Assembly: GCF_000739375.1 (NCBI RefSeq)
Contig: NZ_CP006704.1
Location: forward strand, 1,550,001-1,614,000
DNA: 64,000 nt
Direction of reading: 5' to 3'
Source: Comamonas testosteroni TK102
Lineage (GTDB): Bacteria > Pseudomonadota > Gammaproteobacteria > Burkholderiales > Burkholderiaceae_C
The position numbers were made by a program, and so were the translations under genes. The notes beneath the pieces were generated by a model that saw only the letters and a list, made by a program, of their open reading frames with translations, was not told the DNA's origin and did not search any database. Shown in pieces: positions 1 through 6,645 of this stretch (within the stretch, counting starts at the first letter, position 1; each line of letters opens with the position of its first letter).

Positions 1-2
1 AC

Positions 3-2678
3 GGCATTGAGCAGCAGGCGCAGTTAGACATCGGCCAAGCCGTAGCGCAAGCAACAGAAGAGGCCGGCAGTTATCGGGATCAGGCCCAGGAAGCGCGCGA
101 TGGTGCAGTTGCTGCGGCCAGCGCTGTGGGTCCTGTCAAAGCCTTCGAAACCTATGCTCAAGCTGAGCAGGGTCTAACAGAGCTCAACGAAGGCGACATT
201 GTTGAAGTGTTGCGCGACGAGATGCGCCATAGCTCTCGTACACGCTATCGCGTTGATCAAGGTGCGCTTACTTTCTTGATTGCGCTTGAGCAGTTTCAGC
301 CAGGCTTTCCAGGGGCGGTTTCCCGTCCAGTTCAAAGCAAGCTGGAGGAGGTGGCAATAAGTGCTGCGGATATCGGCACCACAGGCGATGGCACCACCGA
401 CGATACGGCACGTTTTACAGTACTGGAAGGTCATGTGACTGGTCGCCCGGTTGACCTGCTTGGGCGTACATATTCGGTGACTGCGCTGCCTAACGGAAAC
501 GACTATTTCAACGGGGCGTTTCTCGTTGGCGGTCGCTACATACCCCAACACAACTTACCGCAAGCTCATCCTTGGGCAAACCCTGCGCCACATTTCAAGG
601 CAATTAGTGCTGGGTATGACGCCGTTCGTGGCCTGAATGCCGCGTTCTTGCCATTGCCCTCAACGGTGCCCGTTGCGTATCGATCGCAGGGGCTTTTGAT
701 TTGGCGTGAAGGGCGCTATCACACGTTCGAGACAACTTCCTCTATCAAGATGGCTCGGACATTTGATGCCGGTTCCACCCTTTTTGATGAGAAGGTGATT
801 TTCAAAGATCCGGCGGGCTTGGATGCGCGCAACATGAACTTTGCGTTTATGGGCGGAACGCGAATTGGAGTATTTGCCGGTCGATACAGCGCCAGTGCTC
901 CGTCTGCCCAATACGCCCCAGTGTTTCTATACTCAGACGATTGGGGCACGACCTGGAGCTCAGCAATCCTGACTCTTCCCGAGGGCGCATTGGGCGGATC
1001 GCCGTGCTCTCCATCAGCAGACGGCGGTGTCATACATCACTACCCTGCTTCCGTTGGAGGGCACGATACTGACGGCTGGATTACCTATGTTTATGGTCAG
1101 ACGGGAAGTAACACCGCGACTGGCTATTTCGTCACGCTGGACAACGGGCTGAGTTGGACCTACGGATCGATCTTCAGTCACGCTGGGCCTGAGCGCTTGA
1201 CCGAAACTTCCGTGTGTCGAGTGGGTAGCGAGGACAAGTGGTTGATGGTGATGCGGGACAACCGAGTCGCCACCGCACCTGCCTACCTGGTAAGCACCTC
1301 GACCAACATGGTCGACTGGGCCCCCTGGGCTGCGAGTGCCAGTGCAGCTGGACGCAATCCCCCCGCCCTGATCTACGATCGTGGATCGTTCTATCTTTTC
1401 GCGCCATCTCGCCAGGCGCGCGAGATCCTGATGGATCGTGGAAGCCAACTGCTCTACATGAAAGTTAATGCACGAGCAGCATTTGAAGATCCGATTGGAG
1501 TCTGGAACACCCCTTGGCGAGATCTAGGAACCATGACGTACTGGCCCACGGGGCCGCTTTACATGCACTGCGACGAGCGGGGCCGCTGGTGGGGTCTATT
1601 TCAGACGGGGGAAACTGGGCAGGCGGGTGCGGACCAGGACAGCCTGCAGATGGTCCTGATATCGAACAGCCCGACAGTAGCGGCCGATGTGAAAGAAGTG
1701 GTTCGACTCATACCGAAGCGGAACATCTTCGTGAACGGAGATTTCCAGATCTGGAACGAAGGCACGACTCGAAACTCTGCAGCAGGCAGGGTCTTCGGGC
1801 CAGAGCGTTGGAGCCTTGGGCGCACGAGTTCGCCGTCGACAGGCGTGACTGTCTCTCAGGTGGCCGGCGTAAAGCGTCGGTTTGCCACCAGAATCCAGCG
1901 CGCCGCAGGAGATACCAATGCAGCTGGCGCGATTAACTTCGGCTATACGTTTGAGCAGGACGAGACGGTGGAGTATGCGGGCAAGGCGATCACTATCGGG
2001 TTTGATATTCGTCGCGGAGCCGGTATGGATTCGGGCATTTTCGTGCGGTTCGGATATTCCACAAGTGCCAGCGAACAGGCCGTGACGGCGTTGAATGGTG
2101 CATTCACGACTTCAAACGTAACGGTTTCGGATCTGGCCGTGCCTGTTGATTCTTACTCGCGCCACGCTCTTCTTCGATACGACATTCCACCGGACGCGAA
2201 GCAGATGAGGTTCTCCGTCCTTATGACAGGGGGAGCTTCGGTTGCAGGAGCGGAGCACTGGATCGACATTGAAGGGTTCTACGGAGTCCTTGGGCAAGTG
2301 GATAGCCAGCCGCTGCCGCGTTCAGTGGCTGAGGATTCGATTCTGTGCGCCAGACACTGCAATAAGACCTATGGCGCTCCTGATGCCCCAGGGGCTGTCT
2401 CGGATGCAGGAGCGTTGCAGGAACGGTCTCGCGGTACAGAGGCGTCGGCTGCAGTGAATATGGCTTGGAGGTTCCCTGTGTCCATGCGTGCCAAGCCAAC
2501 AGTGACAGTTTTTTCTACCACCGGCACCAGCGGGAATCTACGCAATGTGACTTCAGGTGCGGATGTGGCAGCTATCGCAGACGCGATCGGCCAAAGCGGG
2601 GTAATCATCATCAACAATGCTGCTGTGACAAGCGGCGCTATCTGCCGGGTACATGCTCTGGCAACTGCGAGGCTCTGA
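3..2678 (+). CDS. Phage tail spike/fibre protein with sialidase-like domain (5' partial)
   Basis: The frame is open from the window edge, so the true start lies outside; 891 residues are visible. The first ~45 residues are Ala/Gln/Glu-rich (ATEEAGSYRDQAQEARDGA), typical of the coiled-coil shaft of tail fibres. The middle (about residues 200-560) carries BNR/sialidase-like Asp-box motifs such as SDDWGTTW and TLDNGLSW, suggesting a beta-propeller that binds or cleaves surface glycan. From about residue 580 (NIFVNGDFQIWNEGT) a beta-rich carbohydrate-binding-like module follows. It sits directly before a small gene (stop at 2676-2678, next ATG at 2680) and upstream of the lysis cassette, as host-recognition genes often do. 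The role as receptor-binding spike is inferred; the substrate is unknown. Confidence 0.8.
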   Translation, partial: GIEQQAQLDIGQAVAQATEEAGSYRDQAQEARDGAVAAASAVGPVKAFETYAQAEQGLTELNEGDIVEVLRDEMRHSSRTRYRVDQGALTFLIALEQFQPGFPGAVSRPVQSKLEEVAISAADIGTTGDGTTDDTARFTVLEGHVTGRPVDLLGRTYSVTALPNGNDYFNGAFLVGGRYIPQHNLPQAHPWANPAPHFKAISAGYDAVRGLNAAFLPLPSTVPVAYRSQGLLIWREGRYHTFETTSSIKMARTFDAGSTLFDEKVIFKDPAGLDARNMNFAFMGGTRIGVFAGRYSASAPSAQYAPVFLYSDDWGTTWSSAILTLPEGALGGSPCSPSADGGVIHHYPASVGGHDTDGWITYVYGQTGSNTATGYFVTLDNGLSWTYGSIFSHAGPERLTETSVCRVGSEDKWLMVMRDNRVATAPAYLVSTSTNMVDWAPWAASASAAGRNPPALIYDRGSFYLFAPSRQAREILMDRGSQLLYMKVNARAAFEDPIGVWNTPWRDLGTMTYWPTGPLYMHCDERGRWWGLFQTGETGQAGADQDSLQMVLISNSPTVAADVKEVVRLIPKRNIFVNGDFQIWNEGTTRNSAAGRVFGPERWSLGRTSSPSTGVTVSQVAGVKRRFATRIQRAAGDTNAAGAINFGYTFEQDETVEYAGKAITIGFDIRRGAGMDSGIFVRFGYSTSASEQAVTALNGAFTTSNVTVSDLAVPVDSYSRHALLRYDIPPDAKQMRFSVLMTGGASVAGAEHWIDIEGFYGVLGQVDSQPLPRSVAEDSILCARHCNKTYGAPDAPGAVSDAGALQERSRGTEASAAVNMAWRFPVSMRAKPTVTVFSTTGTSGNLRNVTSGADVAAIADAIGQSGVIIINNAAVTSGAICRVHALATARL

Positions 2679-2679
2679 T

Positions 2680-3018
2680 ATGTACATTGTTTTATCTACA
2701 GGTTCGGTGTGCCGGACTACCGACAATGCGGTCATCCCAGAGGACGCCTCTAACGGTGACTACGCTGAGTACCTTGCATGGTTGGCACAGGGGAATAGCC
2801 CTGCTCCAGTGGCAGGGGAAGGAAAAACAGACCGCTTAGCTGCCATTAACGAACGATTGGCTGAAATCGACCTTTCAAGCCTTCGACTGTTGAGATCCAT
2901 CGTCGCGGGCACTGCCCAACAAGAAGATCGCCACCTTCTTGCTGGGCTGGATTCAGAGGCTACAGACCTTCGATCGGAACTGGAGGGGGTTATGCCGGCA
3001 GCTTCTGAACGATATTGA
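2680..3018 (+). CDS. Small phage tail-associated protein (possible tail fibre assembly)
   Basis: A 112-residue protein starting one base after the tail spike stop, so almost certainly translated with it. The N-terminal MYIVLSTGSVCRTTDNAVIP resembles the beta-strand start of tail-fibre assembly or tail-tip proteins, and a DYAEYLAWLAQGN segment is like those seen in such chaperones. The C-terminal half is helical (LAAINERLAEIDLSSLRLLR). It overlaps the convergent methyltransferase gene by about 29 bp. Function is inferred from position and composition only. Confidence 0.7.
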   Translation: MYIVLSTGSVCRTTDNAVIPEDASNGDYAEYLAWLAQGNSPAPVAGEGKTDRLAAINERLAEIDLSSLRLLRSIVAGTAQQEDRHLLAGLDSEATDLRSELEGVMPAASERY

Positions 3019-3805
3019 TAACGGCACCGCTGAGGTTGGACGGCAGCTTTGACGCAACAGCAGCCTGGAACCACGACATGAACTTGCGCACCTCAGGATG
3101 GTCTGTGTGTGCGGCAAGTTCACTGTCATAAGTGGCGATGTCTGAGGCATGTGCCGCAAACAATGGATTGCGGTGAAAAAATGCGGACGCATGGCGTGCA
3201 ACAAGCGAAAGATTGTTGTCCGAGCAGAATTTTTCAAGTTCTGAATCGGAGAAGTTCGCTAAGGTGCCGAATACTTTGCTTGAGATTTCGTCAGCAGGTT
3301 TATCAAGAAGCGTAGAGGCATTCTCGATGGCTTCGCTGGCGAAGGTGTCAAAGATCATGTAACCGCCTGGGCGAACGTACTCGGATATTTTTCCTAGCAG
3401 TAAGCCGAAGTCTTGGTAGTGCGAAAAAACATAGCGGCAGGTAATTGCATCGAATTTCTGCTCGGGTGCCTTCATTTCAAAGATATCGCCAATGATGAGG
3501 GGGATATCGCGATGACCTGAATTCTCCTTGAACACCTCAAGCATGCCTTTTGAGATGTCGAGACCCGTCACCTCATAGCCTGCGTCATGAATGGCGACCG
3601 TGACATCTCCGGTGCCGCAGCCGACATCCAGAACTCGCCCTTTCTCCAGCACTGAGGACAGCGCCGAAACCATGACGTTCCGTGCATGTGCATCGGTGGG
3701 GTGGGTCTTGTAGAAACCATCGATACGCCGAGCCTTTGTCGTCGGATATGTGCTCCAGTGTCCAGTCCGTGTCTTCCGTGCGGCTTCTGTGTCTTGCTGC
3801 GTCAT
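2990..3805 (-). CDS. Class I SAM-dependent methyltransferase (prophage cargo)
   Basis: A 271-residue protein with a clear SAM-binding motif I (VLDVGCGTGDVT, about residues 57-68), an acidic strand-2 end (VTGLDIS) and a GDIF post-motif. The fold is that of UbiE/small-molecule methyltransferases. It is transcribed opposite to the tail and lysis genes, sits alone between them and is less GC-rich than the flanking host genes, so it looks like prophage cargo (a moron) rather than a structural gene. No DNA-methyltransferase catalytic motif (NPPY or DPPY) is visible, so small molecules, sugars or proteins are likelier substrates. A perfect 15-bp dyad lies just upstream. The substrate cannot be told from sequence. 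Confidence 0.8.
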   Translation of the reverse strand: MTQQDTEAARKTRTGHWSTYPTTKARRIDGFYKTHPTDAHARNVMVSALSSVLEKGRVLDVGCGTGDVTVAIHDAGYEVTGLDISKGMLEVFKENSGHRDIPLIIGDIFEMKAPEQKFDAITCRYVFSHYQDFGLLLGKISEYVRPGGYMIFDTFASEAIENASTLLDKPADEISSKVFGTLANFSDSELEKFCSDNNLSLVARHASAFFHRNPLFAAHASDIATYDSELAAHTDHPEVRKFMSWFQAAVASKLPSNLSGAVINIVQKLPA

Positions 3806-3821
3806 GTCGGTTTTGCTTATG

Positions 3822-3836
3822 TTGAGTAATGCTCAA
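3822..3836 (-). promoter_or_regulatory. Dyad upstream of the phage methyltransferase
   Basis: TTGAG-TAATG-CTCAA is a perfect 5+5 bp inverted repeat 16 bp upstream of the methyltransferase ATG. The position fits an operator over its promoter or leader. The binding protein is unknown. Confidence 0.35.
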
Positions 3837-3866
3837 TTCTAGATACCTCTGAGTAGAGATCTTCCG

Positions 3867-3912
3867 CCGCCTTCGGGCGGTTGCTTGTTGCCACCTGCGG
3901 GTGGCTTTTTTT
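3867..3912 (+). terminator. Tandem hairpins with rho-independent terminator before the lysis cassette
   Basis: A CCGCC-TTCG-GGCGG tetraloop hairpin (3867-3880) is followed by GCCACC-TGCG-GGTGGC (3890-3905) and seven T residues (3906-3912). The second is a canonical intrinsic terminator for plus-strand transcription. It lies only 21 bp before the first lysis-gene ATG, so it may limit read-through into the lysis genes and could be an antitermination target. Confidence 0.75.
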
Positions 3913-3933
3913 ATGCCCGAGGGAGGGCGACAG

Positions 3934-4332
3934 ATGGCAGAACCTTCATCGACCGCGACGGCAGTGACCATCGTCGGCGCAGCCGTCTCCACGCAAGCGC
4001 TCACGGCATTTGGGGTGCCGCTGGGGCTACGTGCTGACGTGCTGCTCGCCGGCTTTTTGGGCAGCCTGATCGCAATCATTTTGCTGAACACCGTGCCGGG
4101 CAGCAACGACACATTGCGGGACATGGTGCGCTTGGCTTTTCGCCGCATGGCCGTGGCCGGAGCCAGCTCTCTCACGGCGGGCTATCTCACGCCTCTGGTG
4201 CTGCTTGTGGCCAACGTGCCTGAGTCCGTCCTGCTGTCGATGGCTTGCATTGTCGGGGCTGGCGCGCAGAGCTTTCTGCGGTCGTTCATTGGCAAGTACC
4301 TGCCGAAGCAGGGCCAAGCGGAAGGGGGCTGA
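3934..4332 (+). CDS. Phage holin-like membrane protein
   Basis: A 132-residue protein with three or four hydrophobic stretches (around VLLAGFLGSLIAIILL, YLTPLVLLVANV and VLLSMACIVGAGAQ) and a short polar C-terminus. It is the first gene of the lysis cassette, before a second small membrane protein, an endolysin and spanins. That order marks it as a holin or holin partner. ATG 3934 is chosen because a GGAGGG ribosome site precedes it by about 7 bp; an upstream GTG in the terminator stem is unlikely. Confidence 0.7.
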   Translation: MAEPSSTATAVTIVGAAVSTQALTAFGVPLGLRADVLLAGFLGSLIAIILLNTVPGSNDTLRDMVRLAFRRMAVAGASSLTAGYLTPLVLLVANVPESVLLSMACIVGAGAQSFLRSFIGKYLPKQGQAEGG

Positions 4333-4334
4333 CC

Positions 4335-4628
4335 ATGTTCTATCCCGTGATTACTTTGCTCAGCGTGCTGCACTGGCTCTGCGGCCTGGTCGTTGTGGCC
4401 GAGGCGCTCAACAAGCTGGAGCGCACCGCGCCCTGCATGCCAGGGCTCGCTCCACGCACTCGCCTGGTGGCCTGGCTCAAAGCCATCGCCTGGGCGCTGC
4501 TCGCTCTCGGTGGTGCCGGCGCCCTGGTGGCGCCATGGCTGCGGCCGACACCCCCAACCCTTGCCGATGTCTGCGTCATCGCAGGCTTCACTTTTCTCAT
4601 CATTCGCACCCGTTTTAAGGAGGGTTGA
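4335..4628 (+). CDS. Small two-helix phage membrane protein (second holin/antiholin candidate)
   Basis: A 97-residue protein starting two bases after the preceding stop. It has an N-terminal hydrophobic segment (VITLLSVLHWLCGLVVV), a charged middle, and two further hydrophobic stretches (AIAWALLALGGAGALVA and LADVCVIAGFTFLII). Its place between the holin-like gene and the endolysin suggests a holin partner or antiholin. There is no diagnostic motif, so the role rests on context. Confidence 0.65.
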   Translation: MFYPVITLLSVLHWLCGLVVVAEALNKLERTAPCMPGLAPRTRLVAWLKAIAWALLALGGAGALVAPWLRPTPPTLADVCVIAGFTFLIIRTRFKEG

Positions 4629-4631
4629 AGT

Positions 4632-5090
4632 ATGAAGTTGACAGAACATTTCACCTTGGCCGAGCTGGTGGCCAGCAGCTCGGCGCGCAAGCTCGGGGTG
4701 GACAACACCCCAACCGCGGATGCACTGCAGCAGCTGCATCGCACCGCCCAGATGCTGGAGCGCGTGCGCAGCTTTCTCGGTGGCAAGGCGGTCATCGTCA
4801 CCAGTGGCTATCGCAATCGCCAAGTGAATGCCGCTGTGGGCGGTGTGACATCGAGCGACCACGCGCAGGGCATGGCGGCGGATGTGAAGGTTCCCACATA
4901 CGGAACGCCCTATGAGGTGGCCAAGGCTCTGGCGCCGCAGATCTCTGCGCTGGGCATCGGCCAGATCATCTATGAAAGCGTGGGCGGCGCTCAGTGGGTG
5001 CATCTCTCTACGCGCATTCCGCTGCAGGCGGTCAATCGCGTGATAACGGTCCACGGCAAAGCCACTTTGGTGGGGATTCAGTCGGTATGA
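4632..5090 (+). CDS. Phage endolysin, peptidase M15 family
   Basis: A 152-residue protein with the layout of M15-type D-Ala-D-Ala carboxypeptidase endolysins. It begins MKLTEHFTLAELVAS, has the sugar-free peptidase core VIVTSGYRN, the zinc-binding SDHAQGMAADVK (His and Asp ligands) and a C-terminal WVHLST carrying the third ligand. It would cleave peptide cross-links in peptidoglycan. No signal peptide is visible, so release needs the holin. Its stop overlaps the next start (ATGA), showing tight translational coupling within the lysis operon. Confidence 0.88.
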   Translation: MKLTEHFTLAELVASSSARKLGVDNTPTADALQQLHRTAQMLERVRSFLGGKAVIVTSGYRNRQVNAAVGGVTSSDHAQGMAADVKVPTYGTPYEVAKALAPQISALGIGQIIYESVGGAQWVHLSTRIPLQAVNRVITVHGKATLVGIQSV

Positions 5091-5482
5091 CGGCCGCAGC
5101 AAAGATTGCTGCAGCGCTTGCCCTGGCGCTGCTGCTGAGCTTGGCGGGCAATGTGGGCCTTGTCTTGATGTACGTGGGGCAGCGTGACGCTGCAACCCTG
5201 GCCAGATCCGATGCCAATCATGCGGCCGACAAGGAGTCTTTGGCGCGCGCGGGTGCAGACGTGTGCACAAAGGCGGTCGATGCATTGCTTCTGGCCGGTG
5301 AAGGTCTCAAGCAGGAGCGCGACCAGGCCCGCGCACAGGCTGCTGCGATTGCTGCTGGCCACAAGGCCCGCGCAGACAAGATCCTGAGCACGCCGGCCGC
5401 TGTGCCAGGCGATGCATGCGCGAGCGCACAGGCCCGAGTGGCTGAGCTGCTGGCGTCCCGGAAGACTGGAGGAGGTCAGTAA
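5087..5482 (+). CDS. Rz-like inner-membrane spanin subunit
   Basis: A 131-residue protein with one N-terminal membrane anchor ([20 protein letters not shown]) followed by a mostly alpha-helical periplasmic part (ERDQARAQAAAIAAGHKARA). It starts in an ATGA overlap with the endolysin stop and its TAA overlaps the next ATG (TAATG). A type II anchored coiled coil followed by an overlapping lipoprotein gene is the standard i-spanin/o-spanin arrangement of Gram-negative phages. It would fuse inner and outer membranes in the last lysis step. Confidence 0.78.
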   Translation: MTAAAKIAAALALALLLSLAGNVGLVLMYVGQRDAATLARSDANHAADKESLARAGADVCTKAVDALLLAGEGLKQERDQARAQAAAIAAGHKARADKILSTPAAVPGDACASAQARVAELLASRKTGGGQ

Positions 5483-5781
5483 TGCGCCGTCTACCCCTAC
5501 TCTCGGCTGCGCTGGCGGCCGCTGTCCTCCTGGCTGGTTGCGGTGCTGCGCCGCCGGCGAAGGTCGAGATTCAGCAGGTAAAGGTCGCTGTGCCGGTGCC
5601 CTGCGATGAATCTGAGCCTGAGCGTCCCAATATGCCGACCGAGCATCTGCCGGCCGGTGCTGACGTGGACATGTACGTCCAAGCTTCCGGCGCCGAGCTT
5701 GAGCGCCGCGAGGGCTATGAGATCCAACTGCGGACGGCCCTGGCCAACTGCAAGCGGCCGCTGCGAGCGGTAGAAAAATGA
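5482..5781 (+). CDS. Rz1-like outer-membrane lipoprotein spanin subunit
   Basis: A 99-residue protein with a lipoprotein signal peptide and lipobox LAGC (Cys about residue 20), followed by a Pro-rich stretch (GAAPPAKVEIQQVKVAVPVP). Cysteines further on may form a disulfide. It is the last gene of the lysis operon and overlaps the spanin gene before it. A strong terminator begins at its stop codon. Confidence 0.75.
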   Translation: MRRLPLLSAALAAAVLLAGCGAAPPAKVEIQQVKVAVPVPCDESEPERPNMPTEHLPAGADVDMYVQASGAELERREGYEIQLRTALANCKRPLRAVEK

Positions 5782-5822
5782 AAGCCTCCCCTGGTGCTTC
5801 GGCACTGGGGGAGGCTTTTTTT
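5781..5822 (+). terminator. Strong rho-independent terminator of the lysis operon
   Basis: AAAGCCTCCCC...GGTGC-TTCG-GCACT...GGGGGAGGCTTT forms a long hairpin with a TTCG tetraloop, followed by a T tract. It ends plus-strand transcription of the prophage late genes. Confidence 0.9.
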
Positions 5823-5863
5823 GCTTACCGCGTATTTTGGGTAATTTTTACTCGTCTTGAAAA

Positions 5864-6172
5864 CTAGCGCGGAAAGCTAGGCTTCAAGGTACTGAAATTA
5901 TCAGTAATCCATTTTTTCACGTTATCCCGTCCTTGGATGTTCGAGGGTAAATGTTCGTGAATCATCCATTCGATGATTTGACGTCCTCTTTTGATTCCAG
6001 CTTCTGTGGTGCCCTTTGTGAAACTTATGGAGTTAATAAGTGTCACAACCTCATAAGACTCATGACGGCTGACGCGTGTGCGGTCTTCTTTAGTTTTCTT
6101 GGGATCATCTCCAGGCACTGCACTGTCGGAGTAGTCGGTATAAAACAAATCGGATTTTGTGAAATCAGTCAC
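5864..6172 (-). CDS. Hypothetical protein at the prophage edge, start uncertain
   Basis: A 102-residue frame from GTG 6172 (MTDFTKSDLFYTDYSDS), with low GC compared with host genes and a charged, helical C-terminal half (GIKRGRQIIEWMIHEH). The same frame stays open about 100 bp further upstream, to a stop near 6275, and reads plausibly as protein (GTPYICNKSIRELGW) but has no ATG or TTG there. The gene may therefore have lost its 5' end, perhaps at integration, as the attachment site is about 100 bp away. No family recognised. Confidence 0.5.
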   Translation of the reverse strand: MTDFTKSDLFYTDYSDSAVPGDDPKKTKEDRTRVSRHESYEVVTLINSISFTKGTTEAGIKRGRQIIEWMIHEHLPSNIQGRDNVKKWITDNFSTLKPSFPR

Positions 6173-6377
6173 TATGGAAGCCTTTTTGTGGAAGGATTCC
6201 CATCCTAGCTCACGAATTGATTTGTTACAAATATAAGGAGTCCCAAACCGATGACTTGTAGATGTTAGGAACTAATGCACCGTTAGTGCAGCCGGTGGCT
6301 TGGATGCTTTGCCTCAAGGTGCTTTCTGTGGTGCTGAGCGGTTTGAACCTAAGTCTTTGATTCTTAATCTGCTTCAT
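6173..6377. other. Intergenic sequence at the prophage-host junction
   Basis: No convincing complete gene. It holds the upstream open extension of the minus-strand hypothetical gene (to about 6275), then about 100 bp of AT-rich sequence with no recognisable RNA or repeat, before the tRNA-Cys fragment. Confidence 0.5.
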
Positions 6378-6424
6378 GGATTGCAAATCCGGTTAGACCA
6401 GTTCGACTCTGGTTCGCGCCTCCA
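6378..6424 (+). other. Prophage attachment site: 3' half of a tRNA-Cys gene
   Basis: The 47 bp contain the anticodon loop TTGCAAA (anticodon GCA, Cys), a T arm with TTCGACT loop and ACCAG/CTGGT stem, the acceptor 3' strand CGCGCC, discriminator T and CCA. The matching 5' half (GGCGCG, D arm and outer anticodon-stem bases) is absent upstream. Integrases often recombine in the 3' half of tRNA genes, leaving a full gene at one end and this fragment at the other. It is therefore read as the att core separating prophage (left) from host DNA (right); the integrase and complete tRNA should lie left of the window. Confidence 0.8.
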
Positions 6425-6436
6425 AACTTGTGGCAC

Positions 6437-6469
6437 AAGCCCTGCAGATAACAGTCTGCAGGGCTTTTT
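6437..6469 (+). terminator. Rho-independent terminator just after the tRNA-Cys fragment
   Basis: AGCCCTGCAGA-TAACAG-TCTGCAGGGCT is a perfect 11-bp stem followed by TTTTG. It is probably the original terminator of the tRNA-Cys transcription unit, now separated from its gene by the prophage. Confidence 0.85.
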
Positions 6470-6593
6470 GCTTTATGTGCCTGCTTTCGTGTGGTTGAAG
6501 AGCTGCATATGGCTGCACATGGGGCAGCGGGCGGCCGCGTTCTTGCCACCGGGCGCTCATGCGGCCGCTGCAGGCTGTCTGCCGCTCGCCATG

Positions 6594-6617
6594 AAAAAGC
6601 CCAGGCAATGCCTGGGC
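6594..6617 (-). terminator. Rho-independent terminator of metE
   Basis: Read on the minus strand, GCCCAGGC-ATT-GCCTGGGC is a perfect 8-bp stem followed by TTTTT, about 30 bp beyond the metE stop. Confidence 0.85.
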
Positions 6618-6645
6618 CGAACGCCAAAGGCCGCAGGGCCTCGGT

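Noticed and set aside
6300..6424. A complete tRNA ending at 6424
   Set aside because: No 5' acceptor strand or D arm pairs with the 3' half; only the anticodon loop onward is present.
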